Positions 27,431 through 40,536 of a DNA stretch of 64,000 nt are shown here, piece after piece. Within the stretch, counting starts at the first letter, position 1. Each line of letters begins with the position of its first letter. The notes beneath the pieces are model-generated. The model saw only the letters and a list, made by a program, of their open reading frames with translations. It made no database searches and was not told where the DNA came from. The stretch spans positions 62,001 to 126,000 of the forward strand of contig NZ_SELO01000008.1 in assembly GCF_004146235.1 (NCBI RefSeq). Direction: 5' to 3'. Source of the DNA: Tropicimonas sp. IMCC6043 (GTDB lineage: Bacteria > Pseudomonadota > Alphaproteobacteria > Rhodobacterales > Rhodobacteraceae). The position numbers were made by a program, and so were the translations under genes.

Positions 27431-28864
27431 GTGGCCAAACAACGAATGCTCCAGTTCGTGTCGGTAGACAAGCAGATGCCCGAGAAGCGGGACGCCGACG
27501 CGCGCGCGCATGACTTCAACGAGATCTATGGCGAGTATGCGGACGCCAAGGCCACCGAACAGGCCGGGCGTTGCAGCCAGTGCGGCGTGCCCTATTGCCA
27601 AACCCACTGTCCGCTGCACAACAATATCCCCGATTGGTTGAGGCTGACCGCCGAGAACCGGCTCGAGGAGGCCTACGAGCTCAGCCAATACACCAACACC
27701 TTCCCCGAGATTTGCGGTCGGATCTGCCCGCAGGACCGGCTCTGCGAGGGCAACTGCGTGATCGAGCTGTCCGGCCACGGGACGGTGACGATTGGTGCGG
27801 TGGAGAAATACATCACTGACACGGCCTGGGAGAAGGGCTGGGTGAAGCCGATCACGCCGCGGCGCGAGCGGCCGGAGAGCGTCGGCATCATCGGCGCGGG
27901 CCCGGGCGGGCTGGCCGCGGCGGACCGGCTGCGGCGCGCCGGCGTACAGGTGACGGTTTATGACCGTTATGACCGCGCGGGCGGGCTGATGATCTATGGC
28001 ATCCCCGGGTTCAAACTTGAGAAGGACATCGTCCTGCGGCGCAACGCGCAGCTGGCCGACGGCGGCGTAGAGTTCGTCATGAACTGCAATGTCGGCGAGG
28101 ACATCTCCTTCGAGGATATCCGCAAGAAGCACGATTGCGTCCTGATCGCCACGGGCGTCTACAAGTCGCGCGAACTCGAGGGCCCGGGCGCGGGGGCACA
28201 CGGGATCGTCCGGGCGATCGACTACCTCACCGCCTCCAACCGGCAGAATTTCGGCGACAGCGTGCCGGATTACGAGTCCGGGGAACTCAATGCCAAAGGC
28301 CGTAAGGTCGTCGTGATCGGCGGCGGCGACACCGCGATGGATTGCGTGCGCACCGCCATCCGGCAGGGCGCGACGAGCGTGAAATGCCTCTATCGCCGCG
28401 ACCGCGCTAACATGCCGGGCTCGCAGCGCGAGGTGCAGAATGCCGAGGAAGAGGGAGTCATCTTCGAGTGGCTGACCGCGCCGAAGAGTTTCCTCGGGGA
28501 ACCGGTTTCGGGCGTGATGGTGCAGAAGATGCGGCTTGGCGCGCCGGATGCGAGCGGGCGCCAGCGTCCGGAAGTGATCGAGGGGGCCGATTTCACGGAG
28601 CCGGCCGATCTCGTTATCAAGGCGCTCGGCTTCGAGCCGGAGGACATCCCGACGCTCTGGGGCGAACCGGAACTGGAGGTCACCCGCTGGGGCACGATCA
28701 AGGCCGATTTCCGCAGCCACGAGACCTCCTTGCCTGGGGTCTACGCGGTGGGTGACATCGTCCGCGGCGCCTCGCTGGTGGTCTGGGCAATCCGGGACGG
28801 TCGCGAGGCCGCCGACGCGATCCTCGAACGGTTCAATACCGCCGCTGACGTGGCGGCGGAGTAG
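27431..28864 (+). CDS. gltD: Glutamate synthase small (beta) subunit
   Basis: NADPH-dependent reductase half of GOGAT. The 477-residue protein starts at a GTG with GGAGG ten bases upstream. N-terminal Fe-S Cys clusters are CSQCGVPYCQTHC and CGRICPQDRLCEGNC. Two Rossmann folds follow: IIGAGPGGLAAADRL (FAD) and VVVIGGGDTAMDCV (NADPH). It leads an operon with two short intervening genes and gltB. Length matches the family. Confidence 0.96.
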   Translation: MAKQRMLQFVSVDKQMPEKRDADARAHDFNEIYGEYADAKATEQAGRCSQCGVPYCQTHCPLHNNIPDWLRLTAENRLEEAYELSQYTNTFPEICGRICPQDRLCEGNCVIELSGHGTVTIGAVEKYITDTAWEKGWVKPITPRRERPESVGIIGAGPGGLAAADRLRRAGVQVTVYDRYDRAGGLMIYGIPGFKLEKDIVLRRNAQLADGGVEFVMNCNVGEDISFEDIRKKHDCVLIATGVYKSRELEGPGAGAHGIVRAIDYLTASNRQNFGDSVPDYESGELNAKGRKVVVIGGGDTAMDCVRTAIRQGATSVKCLYRRDRANMPGSQREVQNAEEEGVIFEWLTAPKSFLGEPVSGVMVQKMRLGAPDASGRQRPEVIEGADFTEPADLVIKALGFEPEDIPTLWGEPELEVTRWGTIKADFRSHETSLPGVYAVGDIVRGASLVVWAIRDGREAADAILERFNTAADVAAE

Positions 28865-28891
28865 CGGTCCCGCTGCGGAAAGGAACGTAAC

Positions 28892-29626
28892 ATGGCAAAC
28901 GCGCTTCAGGCAGGACTCCGCGTGGCGGCATGCGCGCTGGCGATCGGAGCCGGATCGGCGCGTGCCGAGACGATCGAGGTCCCGGAAGGCTGCGAAGCCT
29001 TCCTGACCGTGCAGCAGAAGGGCTGCGGCGTCTCGCATTACTGGCGCTGCGATGCCGCGCCCGAAGAGGCCGTCTGGGAGGTGCATTACGATGCCGACGG
29101 CGCTTTTTCGCTTTCGGTCTACGATCGGGAGTTCCAGTGGCTCGACAGTCAGTATTTCCGGGACGGCACCCGCGAGTTCCTGACCGGCGAGGCCCCCGAC
29201 CCGGCATCGCTCGGCGAATTGCTGGAGACCGGACGCGACAGCTATGCCTTCGTGATCCGCGAGCAGGGCCCGGACGGGATTCGTGACGTGGTCCACCAGG
29301 GCTACGACGCGCTGACCGGGCGCACGGTGACGATCGACGGGGTGGAACTTCTCGAGACGGAGTTCTCGTCGACGGCCATGGATGCTGCGAGCGGCGAAGA
29401 GATCTTCGCCGTCGCCGGCAACCAGTATGTGCTTGCCGAAGAGCGGCTGTTCTTCCTTGGCCCCGATCAGTATCTGCGCGACGGCGAGGAAATCTCGAAC
29501 GACTTCAGCCCGGTCAAGTTCATCCGGCCGGGCCAGCCTGGGTTCGCCGACATGACCCCGCTCTACGGGTGTAACACGGCCGAGGAGATTGCCTTCCGCC
29601 AGGGATCGATGGGACCGTGGCGATGA
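28892..29626 (+). CDS. Exported protein of unknown function in the glt operon
   Basis: A 244-residue protein with a signal peptide (about 1-25, ending SARA-ET). The mature part carries several Cys (GCEAF, QQKGCGVSHYWRC) and ends PLYGCNTAEEIAF, so one or more disulfides are likely in the periplasm. No known domain was recognised. AAAGGA precedes the ATG. It overlaps the next gene by ATGA, so it is probably coupled to it. Why it sits between gltD and gltB is unclear. Confidence 0.8.
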   Translation: MANALQAGLRVAACALAIGAGSARAETIEVPEGCEAFLTVQQKGCGVSHYWRCDAAPEEAVWEVHYDADGAFSLSVYDREFQWLDSQYFRDGTREFLTGEAPDPASLGELLETGRDSYAFVIREQGPDGIRDVVHQGYDALTGRTVTIDGVELLETEFSSTAMDAASGEEIFAVAGNQYVLAEERLFFLGPDQYLRDGEEISNDFSPVKFIRPGQPGFADMTPLYGCNTAEEIAFRQGSMGPWR

Positions 29627-30035
29627 AGGGGCAGTGCCTGTGCGGGGCGGTCACGCTCGAGGTGACGCCCGAGGCGCGTGAGGTCAGCGCCTGTCATTGC
29701 CGGATGTGCCGGCTCTGGACCGGTGCGGCCCTCTTCGTCTTCACCGCGGCGCCCGAGCAGGTGTCTGTGGCGGGCCCGGTCCGGCGGTTCCGCTCGTCCG
29801 AATTCGCTACGCGCGCCTTCTGCGAAACCTGCGGTAGCCATCTCTGGATCCAGGACGACGGCGGCGACTATGAGCTGCTGCCGGGCCTGTTCGAGGAGGC
29901 CGCGAGCTTCGCGCTGACCTCAGAAATCTATGTCGATCACCGGCTCGGATCTGCGGAGCTCTGCGGTGATCACCCGCGCCGGACACGCGCCGAATACGAA
30001 TCCCAAAACCCCTTCGTCGAAGAGGAGCGTTTGCA

Positions 30036-30039
<4 letters not shown>
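29623..30039 (+). CDS. GFA-family (glutathione-dependent formaldehyde-activating-like) zinc protein
   Basis: A 138-residue protein with the GFA zinc-site layout: CLCGAV, SACHCRMCR and FCETCGSHLW, giving the usual Cys set. It is shorter than true Gfa and closer to CENP-V/GFA-domain proteins common in Rhodobacterales. The ATG at 29623 overlaps the previous stop (ATGA), and its own stop overlaps the gltB start (ATGA). The substrate is unknown. Confidence 0.9.
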
Positions 30040-34574
<4,535 letters not shown>

Positions 34575-34597
34575 TCCGGATTGCAGCGCGAACACTG

Positions 34598-34635
34598 CTG
34601 GACCCGGCCAATCTGGCCGGGTCCAGCCATTTTTT
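34598..34635 (+). terminator. Intrinsic terminator of the glt operon
   Basis: A perfect 12-base-pair stem, CTGGACCCGGCC/GGCCGGGTCCAG, with a five-base loop is followed by a T-tract. It starts 23 bases after the gltB stop. Confidence 0.92.
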
Positions 34636-34748
34636 GGCCAAAGTTTAACTCAAGATGAAGGGATAGATCGGGCGCGAAGGCCGTTTCGTCGGCTCATGCC
34701 GAGTCGCGGATTCGACGGGTTGTTCCTATTGCCGGGAGATTTATCCTT

Positions 34749-35552
34749 ATGAAGAGTTTCAAGCCGACGATCGCTGCCGGATTGCTTGCGATCAGTTGGT
34801 CCGGCGCTGCCCATGCAATCACCGATTTCAACATCGATGTGGTCTTTGCCGGCGGGCTAACGGAAAGCCAGCAGGCGATCTTCGCGCAGGCAGAAAGCTA
34901 TTGGGAAAGCGTCATCCTCGGCTACAAGGTCGGCGTCGTGGACCTGACCGGGGTCACGATCACCGCTCTGGGAGAGGACATCGACGGCGCCTATGGCGTT
35001 CTCGGATCGGCCGGGCCCAGTTATCTCGGATACGCGACGCGTCTCGGAACGGTCTATTCGACCGTCGGGCAGATGCGGTTCGACACTGCCGACCTGATCC
35101 GGCTCGAAAACAACGGCAGCCTGCTCGACGTCATCAAGCACGAAATGGCGCATGTCATCGGGTTCGGCACGCTCTGGGAGATGAACGGCCTTTATGACGG
35201 AGCCAGTGACCCGGGCCGCTATACCGGTTCGGCGGCCGTCGCGGCCTACAATGCCGAGTTCGGCAATAACAGCAGCAATGTCCCGGTGGAACTGGGCGGC
35301 GGGAGCGGCACGGCCGATGCTCATTGGAACGAGGTCGACGGCGGCGGCGCAGGCGCGGATGACGCCTTCCGGTACGAACTGATGAGCGGATGGCTGAACA
35401 CGCCGTCTACGGTCAGCAATACGACGATCCAGTCCTTCGCGGATCTTGGGTACGTCGTGCTGGACATGACCGCGGTGCCGTTGCCGGCCAGCGGCCTGCT
35501 GTTGCTCGGCGCCCTGGGCGGCATCGCGACTGCGCGACGCCGCAGGCCCTGA
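34749..35552 (+). CDS. VPLPA-CTERM leishmanolysin-like metalloprotease
   Basis: A 267-residue exported protein with signal peptide (1-23), a metzincin zinc motif HEMAHVIGFGTLW (His131, Glu132, His135) and a later third ligand candidate His192 in DAHWNEVDGG, followed by ELMSGWLN and SFADLGY, as in bacterial leishmanolysin (M8-like) proteins. The C-terminus is a sorting tail: VPLPA (243-247), a hydrophobic stretch and Arg-rich end, the VPLPA-CTERM signal found in Rhodobacterales. It should be an extracytoplasmic, sorted protease. No exosortase-like gene is visible in this window. Its stop shares one base with the next start (TGATG). Confidence 0.88.
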   Translation: MKSFKPTIAAGLLAISWSGAAHAITDFNIDVVFAGGLTESQQAIFAQAESYWESVILGYKVGVVDLTGVTITALGEDIDGAYGVLGSAGPSYLGYATRLGTVYSTVGQMRFDTADLIRLENNGSLLDVIKHEMAHVIGFGTLWEMNGLYDGASDPGRYTGSAAVAAYNAEFGNNSSNVPVELGGGSGTADAHWNEVDGGGAGADDAFRYELMSGWLNTPSTVSNTTIQSFADLGYVVLDMTAVPLPASGLLLLGALGGIATARRRRP

Positions 35553-36076
35553 TGGCCCGCGAGGGTCTCGCCCGGCTTTTTCGGCGCGTGATCGCAACCG
35601 CTGCGTCAGCTGCAATCCTTCTGTGTGGTCCTGGCCTGGCAGAAGAGCCACACCTGCTCGTCTTCGACATGGAAAGCGCGAGCAGCGGATCGGAACCGCT
35701 TCTGACGATTGCGCCGGACGGCGTGGCCGAGTTGCGCGCGGTGCCCAACAGGATTGCCGCTATCCGGACCAAGCTGCCGCCGGAAAGGGTCGCGGAGATT
35801 GTCGGCTTTCTGACCGGCGACGCGAATATCCTTGCCGTCGATACCGAGGAAATCCGCGCCGAGATGACGCGGCAGGGGATGATCGGCAACCGAATGAACG
35901 TCGCCGATGCGCCGACGACGCGGATCGCTCTCTCCCTGCACGGCTCTCGGATCGAGATCCGCTTCTACGCCGTCAGCGAGGCCGCGCGGGACTTCCCCGG
36001 AATCCAGGGGCTGGCGGATCTGCGCAAGGCCGAGCGCTACCTGCTGGCACTCGTTTCGGAGTTGCGTGGCGGCTGA
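35552..36076 (+). CDS. Exported hypothetical protein
   Basis: A 174-residue protein with a signal peptide (VIATAASAAILLCGPGLA, about 13-30). The mature part has PPERVAEIVGFLTGDANI and a C-terminal helix pair (GLADLRKAERYLLALVSEL). No domain is recognised. The ATG overlaps the protease stop by one base (TGATG), so co-translation with that gene is likely, and a functional link is possible but unproven. Confidence 0.75.
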   Translation: MAREGLARLFRRVIATAASAAILLCGPGLAEEPHLLVFDMESASSGSEPLLTIAPDGVAELRAVPNRIAAIRTKLPPERVAEIVGFLTGDANILAVDTEEIRAEMTRQGMIGNRMNVADAPTTRIALSLHGSRIEIRFYAVSEAARDFPGIQGLADLRKAERYLLALVSELRGG

Positions 36077-36085
36077 AAGGGCGGC

Positions 36086-36862
36086 TTGACGGGGAGCGGC
36101 GGCGCGCGGCATGTGTGGCGCGTGGCAAGGGCAAAGAGCAGAAAGCCGGCCGGCAAGGCAAAGGCGCGACGCGGCGACGGGCGGCTGGTGCGGATCGCGC
36201 GGGCGCTGCGGCGCTGGACGCGCCTGTTGCTGCTCGCCCCGATCCTTTTGGTGGTGCTCCTGATCCTGCTCTTCCGGGTCGTGAACCCACCGACCACGCA
36301 CACGATCTGGAGCGAGTCGCGTCGGATCGGAGGCGTGGAGCGAGAATGGGTGCCGCTGGAAGAGATCTCCCCCGACGCGGCCCGCGCAGTGGTGGCGGCG
36401 GAGGACGCGAATTTCTGCCTGCACTGGGGGTTCGACATGGCCGCAATCCGCGACGCGCTGGACGATGGCGCGCGGCGTGGCGCCTCGACGCTCACGCAGC
36501 AGACGGTCAAGAACGTCTTCCTCTGGCAGGAGCGGAGCTGGCTGCGCAAGGCGCTCGAGGCCACGCTCACTCCTGCTGTCGAACTCCTCTGGCCGAAGCG
36601 GCGGATCCTCGAGGTCTATCTCAATGTCGCGGAGATGGACGAGGGCATCTTCGGCATCGAGGCCGCCGCGGAAAGCTATTTCGGCCGCCCCGCCGCCGAC
36701 CTCACGGTGCAGCAGGCGGCGCGCATCGCGGCGGTCCTGCCCGCTCCGAAGTCGCGCGATGCCGACAATCCGAGCCCCTGGCTGCGCAGGCGCGCGGATT
36801 CGATTGTCGAAGGTGCGGCGACGATCGCCGCCGACGGGCGTGCCGCCTGTTTCGAGGATTGA
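36086..36862 (+). CDS. mtgA: Monofunctional biosynthetic peptidoglycan transglycosylase
   Basis: Membrane-anchored glycosyltransferase (GT51) that polymerises lipid II. The protein has an N-terminal basic region, one TM segment (about residues 46-63) and the motifs AAEDANFCLHWGFD (catalytic Glu), GASTLTQQTVKN, and RILEVYLNVAEMDEG ... AAESYFG. The start is uncertain: TTG at 36086 has AAAGGG upstream, but in-frame GTGs at 36113 and 36122 are possible. About 258 residues if the TTG is used, normal for MtgA. Confidence 0.93.
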   Translation: MTGSGGARHVWRVARAKSRKPAGKAKARRGDGRLVRIARALRRWTRLLLLAPILLVVLLILLFRVVNPPTTHTIWSESRRIGGVEREWVPLEEISPDAARAVVAAEDANFCLHWGFDMAAIRDALDDGARRGASTLTQQTVKNVFLWQERSWLRKALEATLTPAVELLWPKRRILEVYLNVAEMDEGIFGIEAAAESYFGRPAADLTVQQAARIAAVLPAPKSRDADNPSPWLRRRADSIVEGAATIAADGRAACFED

Positions 36863-36926
36863 AAATTCGTCCCAAGCGCGGCAGAACGGGGCAAATCTCC
36901 TCCGTTTTCTGCCCGAAAGGCCCTTG

Positions 36927-37592
36927 ATGAACCGTCTCTATCACGTTCCGCTGTCTCCCTTCTGCCGGAAGGTCAGGCTCGTGCTGGCAGAAAAGAAGAT
37001 CGAGGTGGAGTTGGTCGAGGAGCGCTACTGGGAACAGGATGCCGATTTCCTGCGCCGCAACCCGGCCGGCAAGGTTCCGGTTCTGCGGATGGACGGGATG
37101 AACATGGCCGAGAGCCAGGCGATCTGCGAATATCTCGAGGAGACCATTCCCGAGCCGTCGCTGTTTCCCACGGCGCCGAAGGAGCGCTACGAGATGCGCC
37201 GGCTCTGCGCCTGGTTCGACGACAAGTTCCACAGCGAAGTCACGACCAAGCTGCTCTACGAGCGGGTCAACAAGAAGATCTCCAAGCAGGGCTATCCCGA
37301 GAGCCGCAACGTCAAGGATGGGGCACGGGCGATCAAGTATCACATCGACTACATGCACTGGCTGCTGGACCAGCGCCGCTGGCTCGCCGGTGACCGGATG
37401 ACGCTCGCCGATTTCGCCGCCGCGGCACATATCTCGGCGCTCGACTACATCAGCGATGTCGACTGGAACCGCAGCGCCAATGTCCGCGACTGGTATGCCA
37501 AGATCAAGTCGCGCCCGGCCTTCCGAGGCCTTCTGGCCGACCAGGTGCCCGGCTTTCCACCGTCCCGGCAATATGCCGACCTCGATTTCTGA
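36927..37592 (+). CDS. Glutathione S-transferase family protein
   Basis: A 221-residue GST. N-terminal [20 protein letters not shown] (Ser-Pro-Phe-Cys), then [10 protein letters not shown] (cis-Pro) and [12 protein letters not shown] (Glu-Ser contact), and a C-terminal helical domain with [22 protein letters not shown]. Its 3' end overlaps the start of queG by 20 bases, so the two are probably coupled. Substrate unknown. Confidence 0.92.
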   Translation: MNRLYHVPLSPFCRKVRLVLAEKKIEVELVEERYWEQDADFLRRNPAGKVPVLRMDGMNMAESQAICEYLEETIPEPSLFPTAPKERYEMRRLCAWFDDKFHSEVTTKLLYERVNKKISKQGYPESRNVKDGARAIKYHIDYMHWLLDQRRWLAGDRMTLADFAAAAHISALDYISDVDWNRSANVRDWYAKIKSRPAFRGLLADQVPGFPPSRQYADLDF

Positions 37593-38637
37593 GACCCCGA
37601 CGACTCCGCTCAAGGAGAGGCTGTTGCAACAGGCGACGGTGGAGGGGTTTACCCGCCTGCGTCTCTGCCGGCCCGACGCGATCCCGCAAGTGGCGAAGGA
37701 CCTCGAGAAATTCGTCGGGGGCGGCTACCACGGCCAGATGCACTGGATGGAACGCCGGATCGGCTGGCGCGGTGACCCGCGCGCGCTCTGGCCCGAGGTC
37801 CGGTCCGTCATCGTCCTGGCAGAGAGCTACAGCCCCGACGCGCCGCCCGAGGCCAGCCTGGACCGACCGGAACTCGGGACCGTCTCGGTCTATGCGCGCG
37901 GCAAGGATTACCACGATATCGTCAAGAAGCGGCTGAAGCGGCTCGCGCGCTGGCTCATCGCGGAGGCCGGTGGCGCGGTGAAAGTCTTCGTCGACACCGC
38001 GCCGGTTGCGGAAAAGCCGCTCGGCCAGGCGGCGGGGCTTGGATGGCAGGGCAAGCACACCAATCTTGTCAGCCGGGAGATCGGCAACTGGTTCTTCATC
38101 GGCGCGATCTTCACGACGCTCGAGATCCCGCCAGATGCTCCGGAGGTGGACCATTGCGGCTCCTGCCGCGCCTGCCTCGACGCCTGCCCCACCGATGCGT
38201 TCCTGGCGCCCTACAGGCTGGATGCCCGCCGCTGCATCTCCTACCTGACAATCGAGCATTCCGGGCCGGTCGCGCCAGAGCTGCGGGCGCGGATGGGAAA
38301 CCGGATCTATGGCTGCGATGCCTGTCTCGCGGCCTGTCCCTGGAACAAGTTCGCCGCCGCGGCCACGGAACTTCGCTACGCCGCGAAGGACGACCTCGAC
38401 GCGCCGCCACTGGCCGAGCTCGCGGCGCTTGACGACGCCGCTTTTCGTCGGCGCTTCGCGGGGAGTCCGATCAAACGGATCGGACGCGATCGCCTCGTCC
38501 GCAACGTACTTTATGCGATCGGCAATTCCGGACGGGCGGATCTCGGTGCGGCGGCGGAGCGATTGCTGGACGATCCCGACGAGACCGTCGCGGAGGCGGC
38601 GCGATGGGCGCTCACCCGATTGGCCCGGTCGATCTGA
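37573..38637 (+). CDS. queG: Epoxyqueuosine reductase
   Basis: Last step of queuosine tRNA modification, reducing epoxyqueuosine using cobalamin and Fe-S clusters. The 354-residue protein has two Cys clusters, [16 protein letters not shown] and [13 protein letters not shown], around residues 195-265, and a C-terminal HEAT-like tail ([17 protein letters not shown]). The ATG at 37573 gives the usual N-terminus and lies inside the GST gene end. Length fits QueG. Confidence 0.95.
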   Translation: MPTSISETPTTPLKERLLQQATVEGFTRLRLCRPDAIPQVAKDLEKFVGGGYHGQMHWMERRIGWRGDPRALWPEVRSVIVLAESYSPDAPPEASLDRPELGTVSVYARGKDYHDIVKKRLKRLARWLIAEAGGAVKVFVDTAPVAEKPLGQAAGLGWQGKHTNLVSREIGNWFFIGAIFTTLEIPPDAPEVDHCGSCRACLDACPTDAFLAPYRLDARRCISYLTIEHSGPVAPELRARMGNRIYGCDACLAACPWNKFAAAATELRYAAKDDLDAPPLAELAALDDAAFRRRFAGSPIKRIGRDRLVRNVLYAIGNSGRADLGAAAERLLDDPDETVAEAARWALTRLARSI

Positions 38638-38701
38638 TCCCTGTCAATTCGACGACGCCTGCATATATGCTATCGTGACGAAACACCGAACGGAGGATCG
38701 C

Positions 38702-38899
38702 ATGTCGAAGCATGTTCTTGACCGCCCCCACAGCCGTTTCCACTCGCTGGTTCTGCCTTATGCAGCGGCAGCGCAGCGTCAGGCACCAGAGGGTTCGAGC
38801 TACGCCGCCCAGTATCTGATCCGGCGCCGGAAGGGGCCCCTGAACTCGGCCCTGCGAACGCAAGCCTTTCTGAGAATCGACCGCGGTCAGGAGGCCTGA
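38702..38899 (+). CDS. Small hypothetical protein
   Basis: A 65-residue open frame with GGAGG eight bases before the ATG. It begins MSKHVLDRPHSRFHSLVLP and has a basic middle (RRRKGPL). It is followed at once by a strong hairpin, so it looks like a genuine short gene. No family is recognised. The call rests on the ribosome binding site and the terminator. Confidence 0.55.
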   Translation: MSKHVLDRPHSRFHSLVLPYAAAAQRQAPEGSSYAAQYLIRRRKGPLNSALRTQAFLRIDRGQEA

Positions 38900-38907
38900 C
38901 GACTCGG

Positions 38908-38941
38908 CGCCACGGTCCCCGGCGGGCCGGGGCCCGTGGCG
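38908..38941. terminator. Bidirectional hairpin terminator
   Basis: An outer CGCCACGG/CCGTGGCG stem and, after one mismatch, an inner CCCCGG/CCGGGG stem with a CGGG loop lie between convergent genes. The T-runs are weak, so efficiency is uncertain. Confidence 0.6.
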
Positions 38942-39427
38942 TTATCGGCTGAGCGTACGGGACGCGCCAGCAGCCTTGGCCCTCTCCTGTCGCGTAATCG
39001 TGGCGGCCTCGGTGGCGAGTTGGATGCCCCGTGGTGCGGTTCTCGCCGTAAAGGGGCCAAGCGCGGTGCCGTTCACGAAGATCAGAATCTGGGGTGGGCC
39101 CTTGCGCGGCTGCGGGTCGATCCGGTAGCGCGCGGTGAGGCCCTTGCCGTAGAAGGCCCGGATCAGCTTTTCACCCAGCCTTTCCCCCAGGCGATTGCCC
39201 TCGGGGGTTCCGTCCGTCGAGATGAGTGTCCGGACATAGACGTTGTCGTCTTCGACGACCCCCTGTGACACCAGCCGTTCAACGGTGATCGCTAGAGGCC
39301 GAAAGGTCGGATCGCCGGTAAGGTGATAGTAGCTCAGCGCCAGCGTCGCCGGCGTGGCGATGGCGACGACCGCCATCGCGAGTATCGAAAGTTGCCGTTG
39401 CGGGCCGGGAGGACGATCCTGTGGCAT
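38942..39427 (-). CDS. Single-pass membrane protein of unknown function
   Basis: A 161-residue protein with one hydrophobic segment near the N-terminus (about 13-35) and a soluble remainder with DDNVYVRTLISTDGTPEG and FVNGTALGPFTA. No domain assigned. ATG at 39427; its 3' end meets the bidirectional hairpin. Possibly a periplasmic domain protein anchored in the membrane. Confidence 0.7.
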   Translation of the reverse strand: MPQDRPPGPQRQLSILAMAVVAIATPATLALSYYHLTGDPTFRPLAITVERLVSQGVVEDDNVYVRTLISTDGTPEGNRLGERLGEKLIRAFYGKGLTARYRIDPQPRKGPPQILIFVNGTALGPFTARTAPRGIQLATEAATITRQERAKAAGASRTLSR

Positions 39428-39477
39428 GGCCCTGAGTCTGGGCCGGAATCGTCAAGTTGTGGTAAACACGACAGGAT

Positions 39478-39503
39478 CCGCCGGCCCGTGTCCGGGCCGG
39501 CGG
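39478..39503 (-). terminator. Probable terminator after ilvE
   Basis: An 11-base-pair perfect stem (CCGCCGGCCCG/CGGGCCGGCGG) with a TGTC loop lies just past the ilvE stop on its strand. The T-tract that follows is poor, so it may act as a partial terminator or an mRNA-stabilising hairpin. Confidence 0.5.
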
Positions 39504-39509
39504 CGCGGC

Positions 39510-40379
39510 TCAGGCGCGCACCATCTTCTCATAGGCTTCCGAGATCTCGCGCGTCAGGCTGCCGACCTCGAAAGTGTAGTCGCCGATCTGGCCGACCGGA
39601 GTCACCTCGGCGGCGGTCCCGGTAAGCCAGCATTGCTCGAAGCTCTCGAGCTCGTCCGGCATGATATGGCGCTCCTTCACCTCGATCCCGCGCTGCTTGA
39701 GCATCTCGATCACCGTCTGCCGGGTGATCCCGTTCAGGAAGCAGTCCGGAAGCGGCGTGTGCACCTCGCCGTCGCGCACGAAGAAAATATTGGCGCCGGT
39801 CGCCTCGGCGACATAGCCGCGATAGTCGAACATCATCGCATCCGAACAACCCTTCGCCTCGGCGGTGTGTTTGGACATGGTGCAGATCATGTAGAGACCG
39901 GCCGCCTTGGCATGGCTCGGGATGGTCTCAGGCGAAGGGCGCTTCCATTTCGAAATGTCGAGCTTGGCGCCCTTGAACTTGGCATCGCCGTAATAGGCGC
40001 CCCATTCCCAGGCGGCGATGGCCATGCGGACGGGGTTGCGCGCCGATGCGACCCCCATGTCCGGCCCGGCACCACGCCACGCGACCGCGCGGACATAGGC
40101 ATCCTGCAGGCCGGATTCGCGCAGGATTAGCGCCTTGGCCGCTTCGATCTCCTCGACCGAGTAGGGCACTTCGAAATCGATCATCTGGGCGGATTTCTTC
40201 AGCCGCCTGGAATGCTCGAAGCTCTTGAAGATCTTTCCGTGATAGGCGCGCTCGCCCTCGAAGACAGAGGAGGCGTAGTGCAAGGCGTGGGTCAGAATAT
40301 GCACATTGGCATCGCGCCATGGCACGAGCTTTCCGTCCATCCAGATGACCCCGTCACGATCGTCATATGCGCCAGCCAT
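39510..40379 (-). CDS. ilvE: Branched-chain amino-acid aminotransferase
   Basis: PLP enzyme for Leu, Ile and Val biosynthesis. The 289-residue protein shows YASSVFEGERAY near the N-terminus, CTMSKHTAEAKG with the probable PLP Lys, then GYVAEATGANIFFV and LNGITRQTVIEML. Length and motif order fit class IV aminotransferases of the IlvE type. It is divergent from petP; the shared intergenic region carries repeats listed separately. Confidence 0.93.
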   Translation of the reverse strand: MAGAYDDRDGVIWMDGKLVPWRDANVHILTHALHYASSVFEGERAYHGKIFKSFEHSRRLKKSAQMIDFEVPYSVEEIEAAKALILRESGLQDAYVRAVAWRGAGPDMGVASARNPVRMAIAAWEWGAYYGDAKFKGAKLDISKWKRPSPETIPSHAKAAGLYMICTMSKHTAEAKGCSDAMMFDYRGYVAEATGANIFFVRDGEVHTPLPDCFLNGITRQTVIEMLKQRGIEVKERHIMPDELESFEQCWLTGTAAEVTPVGQIGDYTFEVGSLTREISEAYEKMVRA

Positions 40380-40408
40380 TCCTCATTCTCCTTGGCGGTT
40401 TTCAAATG

Positions 40409-40448
40409 TTGCGCAAAAAATGTCCGCTTCGGACGTAATGTTGCGCAA
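40409..40448. repeat. Two TTGCGCAA palindromes 32 bases apart
   Basis: ATGTTGCGCAAAAA appears twice (TTGCGCAA cores at 40409-40416 and 40441-40448). The 32-base spacing is about three helical turns, which suits one regulator binding on the same face. A GTCCG-CTT-CGGAC hairpin lies between them (40422-40434). The site is in the ilvE leader, divergent from petP. Confidence 0.55.
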
Positions 40449-40480
40449 AAACTGACCGGAGCTAGCAGTTGGCTCTAGCA

Positions 40481-40499
40481 ATGTCAACAAGGCTGACAT
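40481..40499. promoter_or_regulatory. Inverted repeat ATGTCA-N7-TGACAT upstream of petP
   Basis: A perfect six-base inverted repeat with a seven-base spacer, 38 bases before petP. MarR-type proteins bind such short inverted repeats, so PetP autoregulation is a fair guess. It is inferred only from symmetry and position. Confidence 0.4.
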
Positions 40500-40536
40500 A
40501 AAATGTGATGGAGGAGCAAAAAGAGAGACCGACAGA

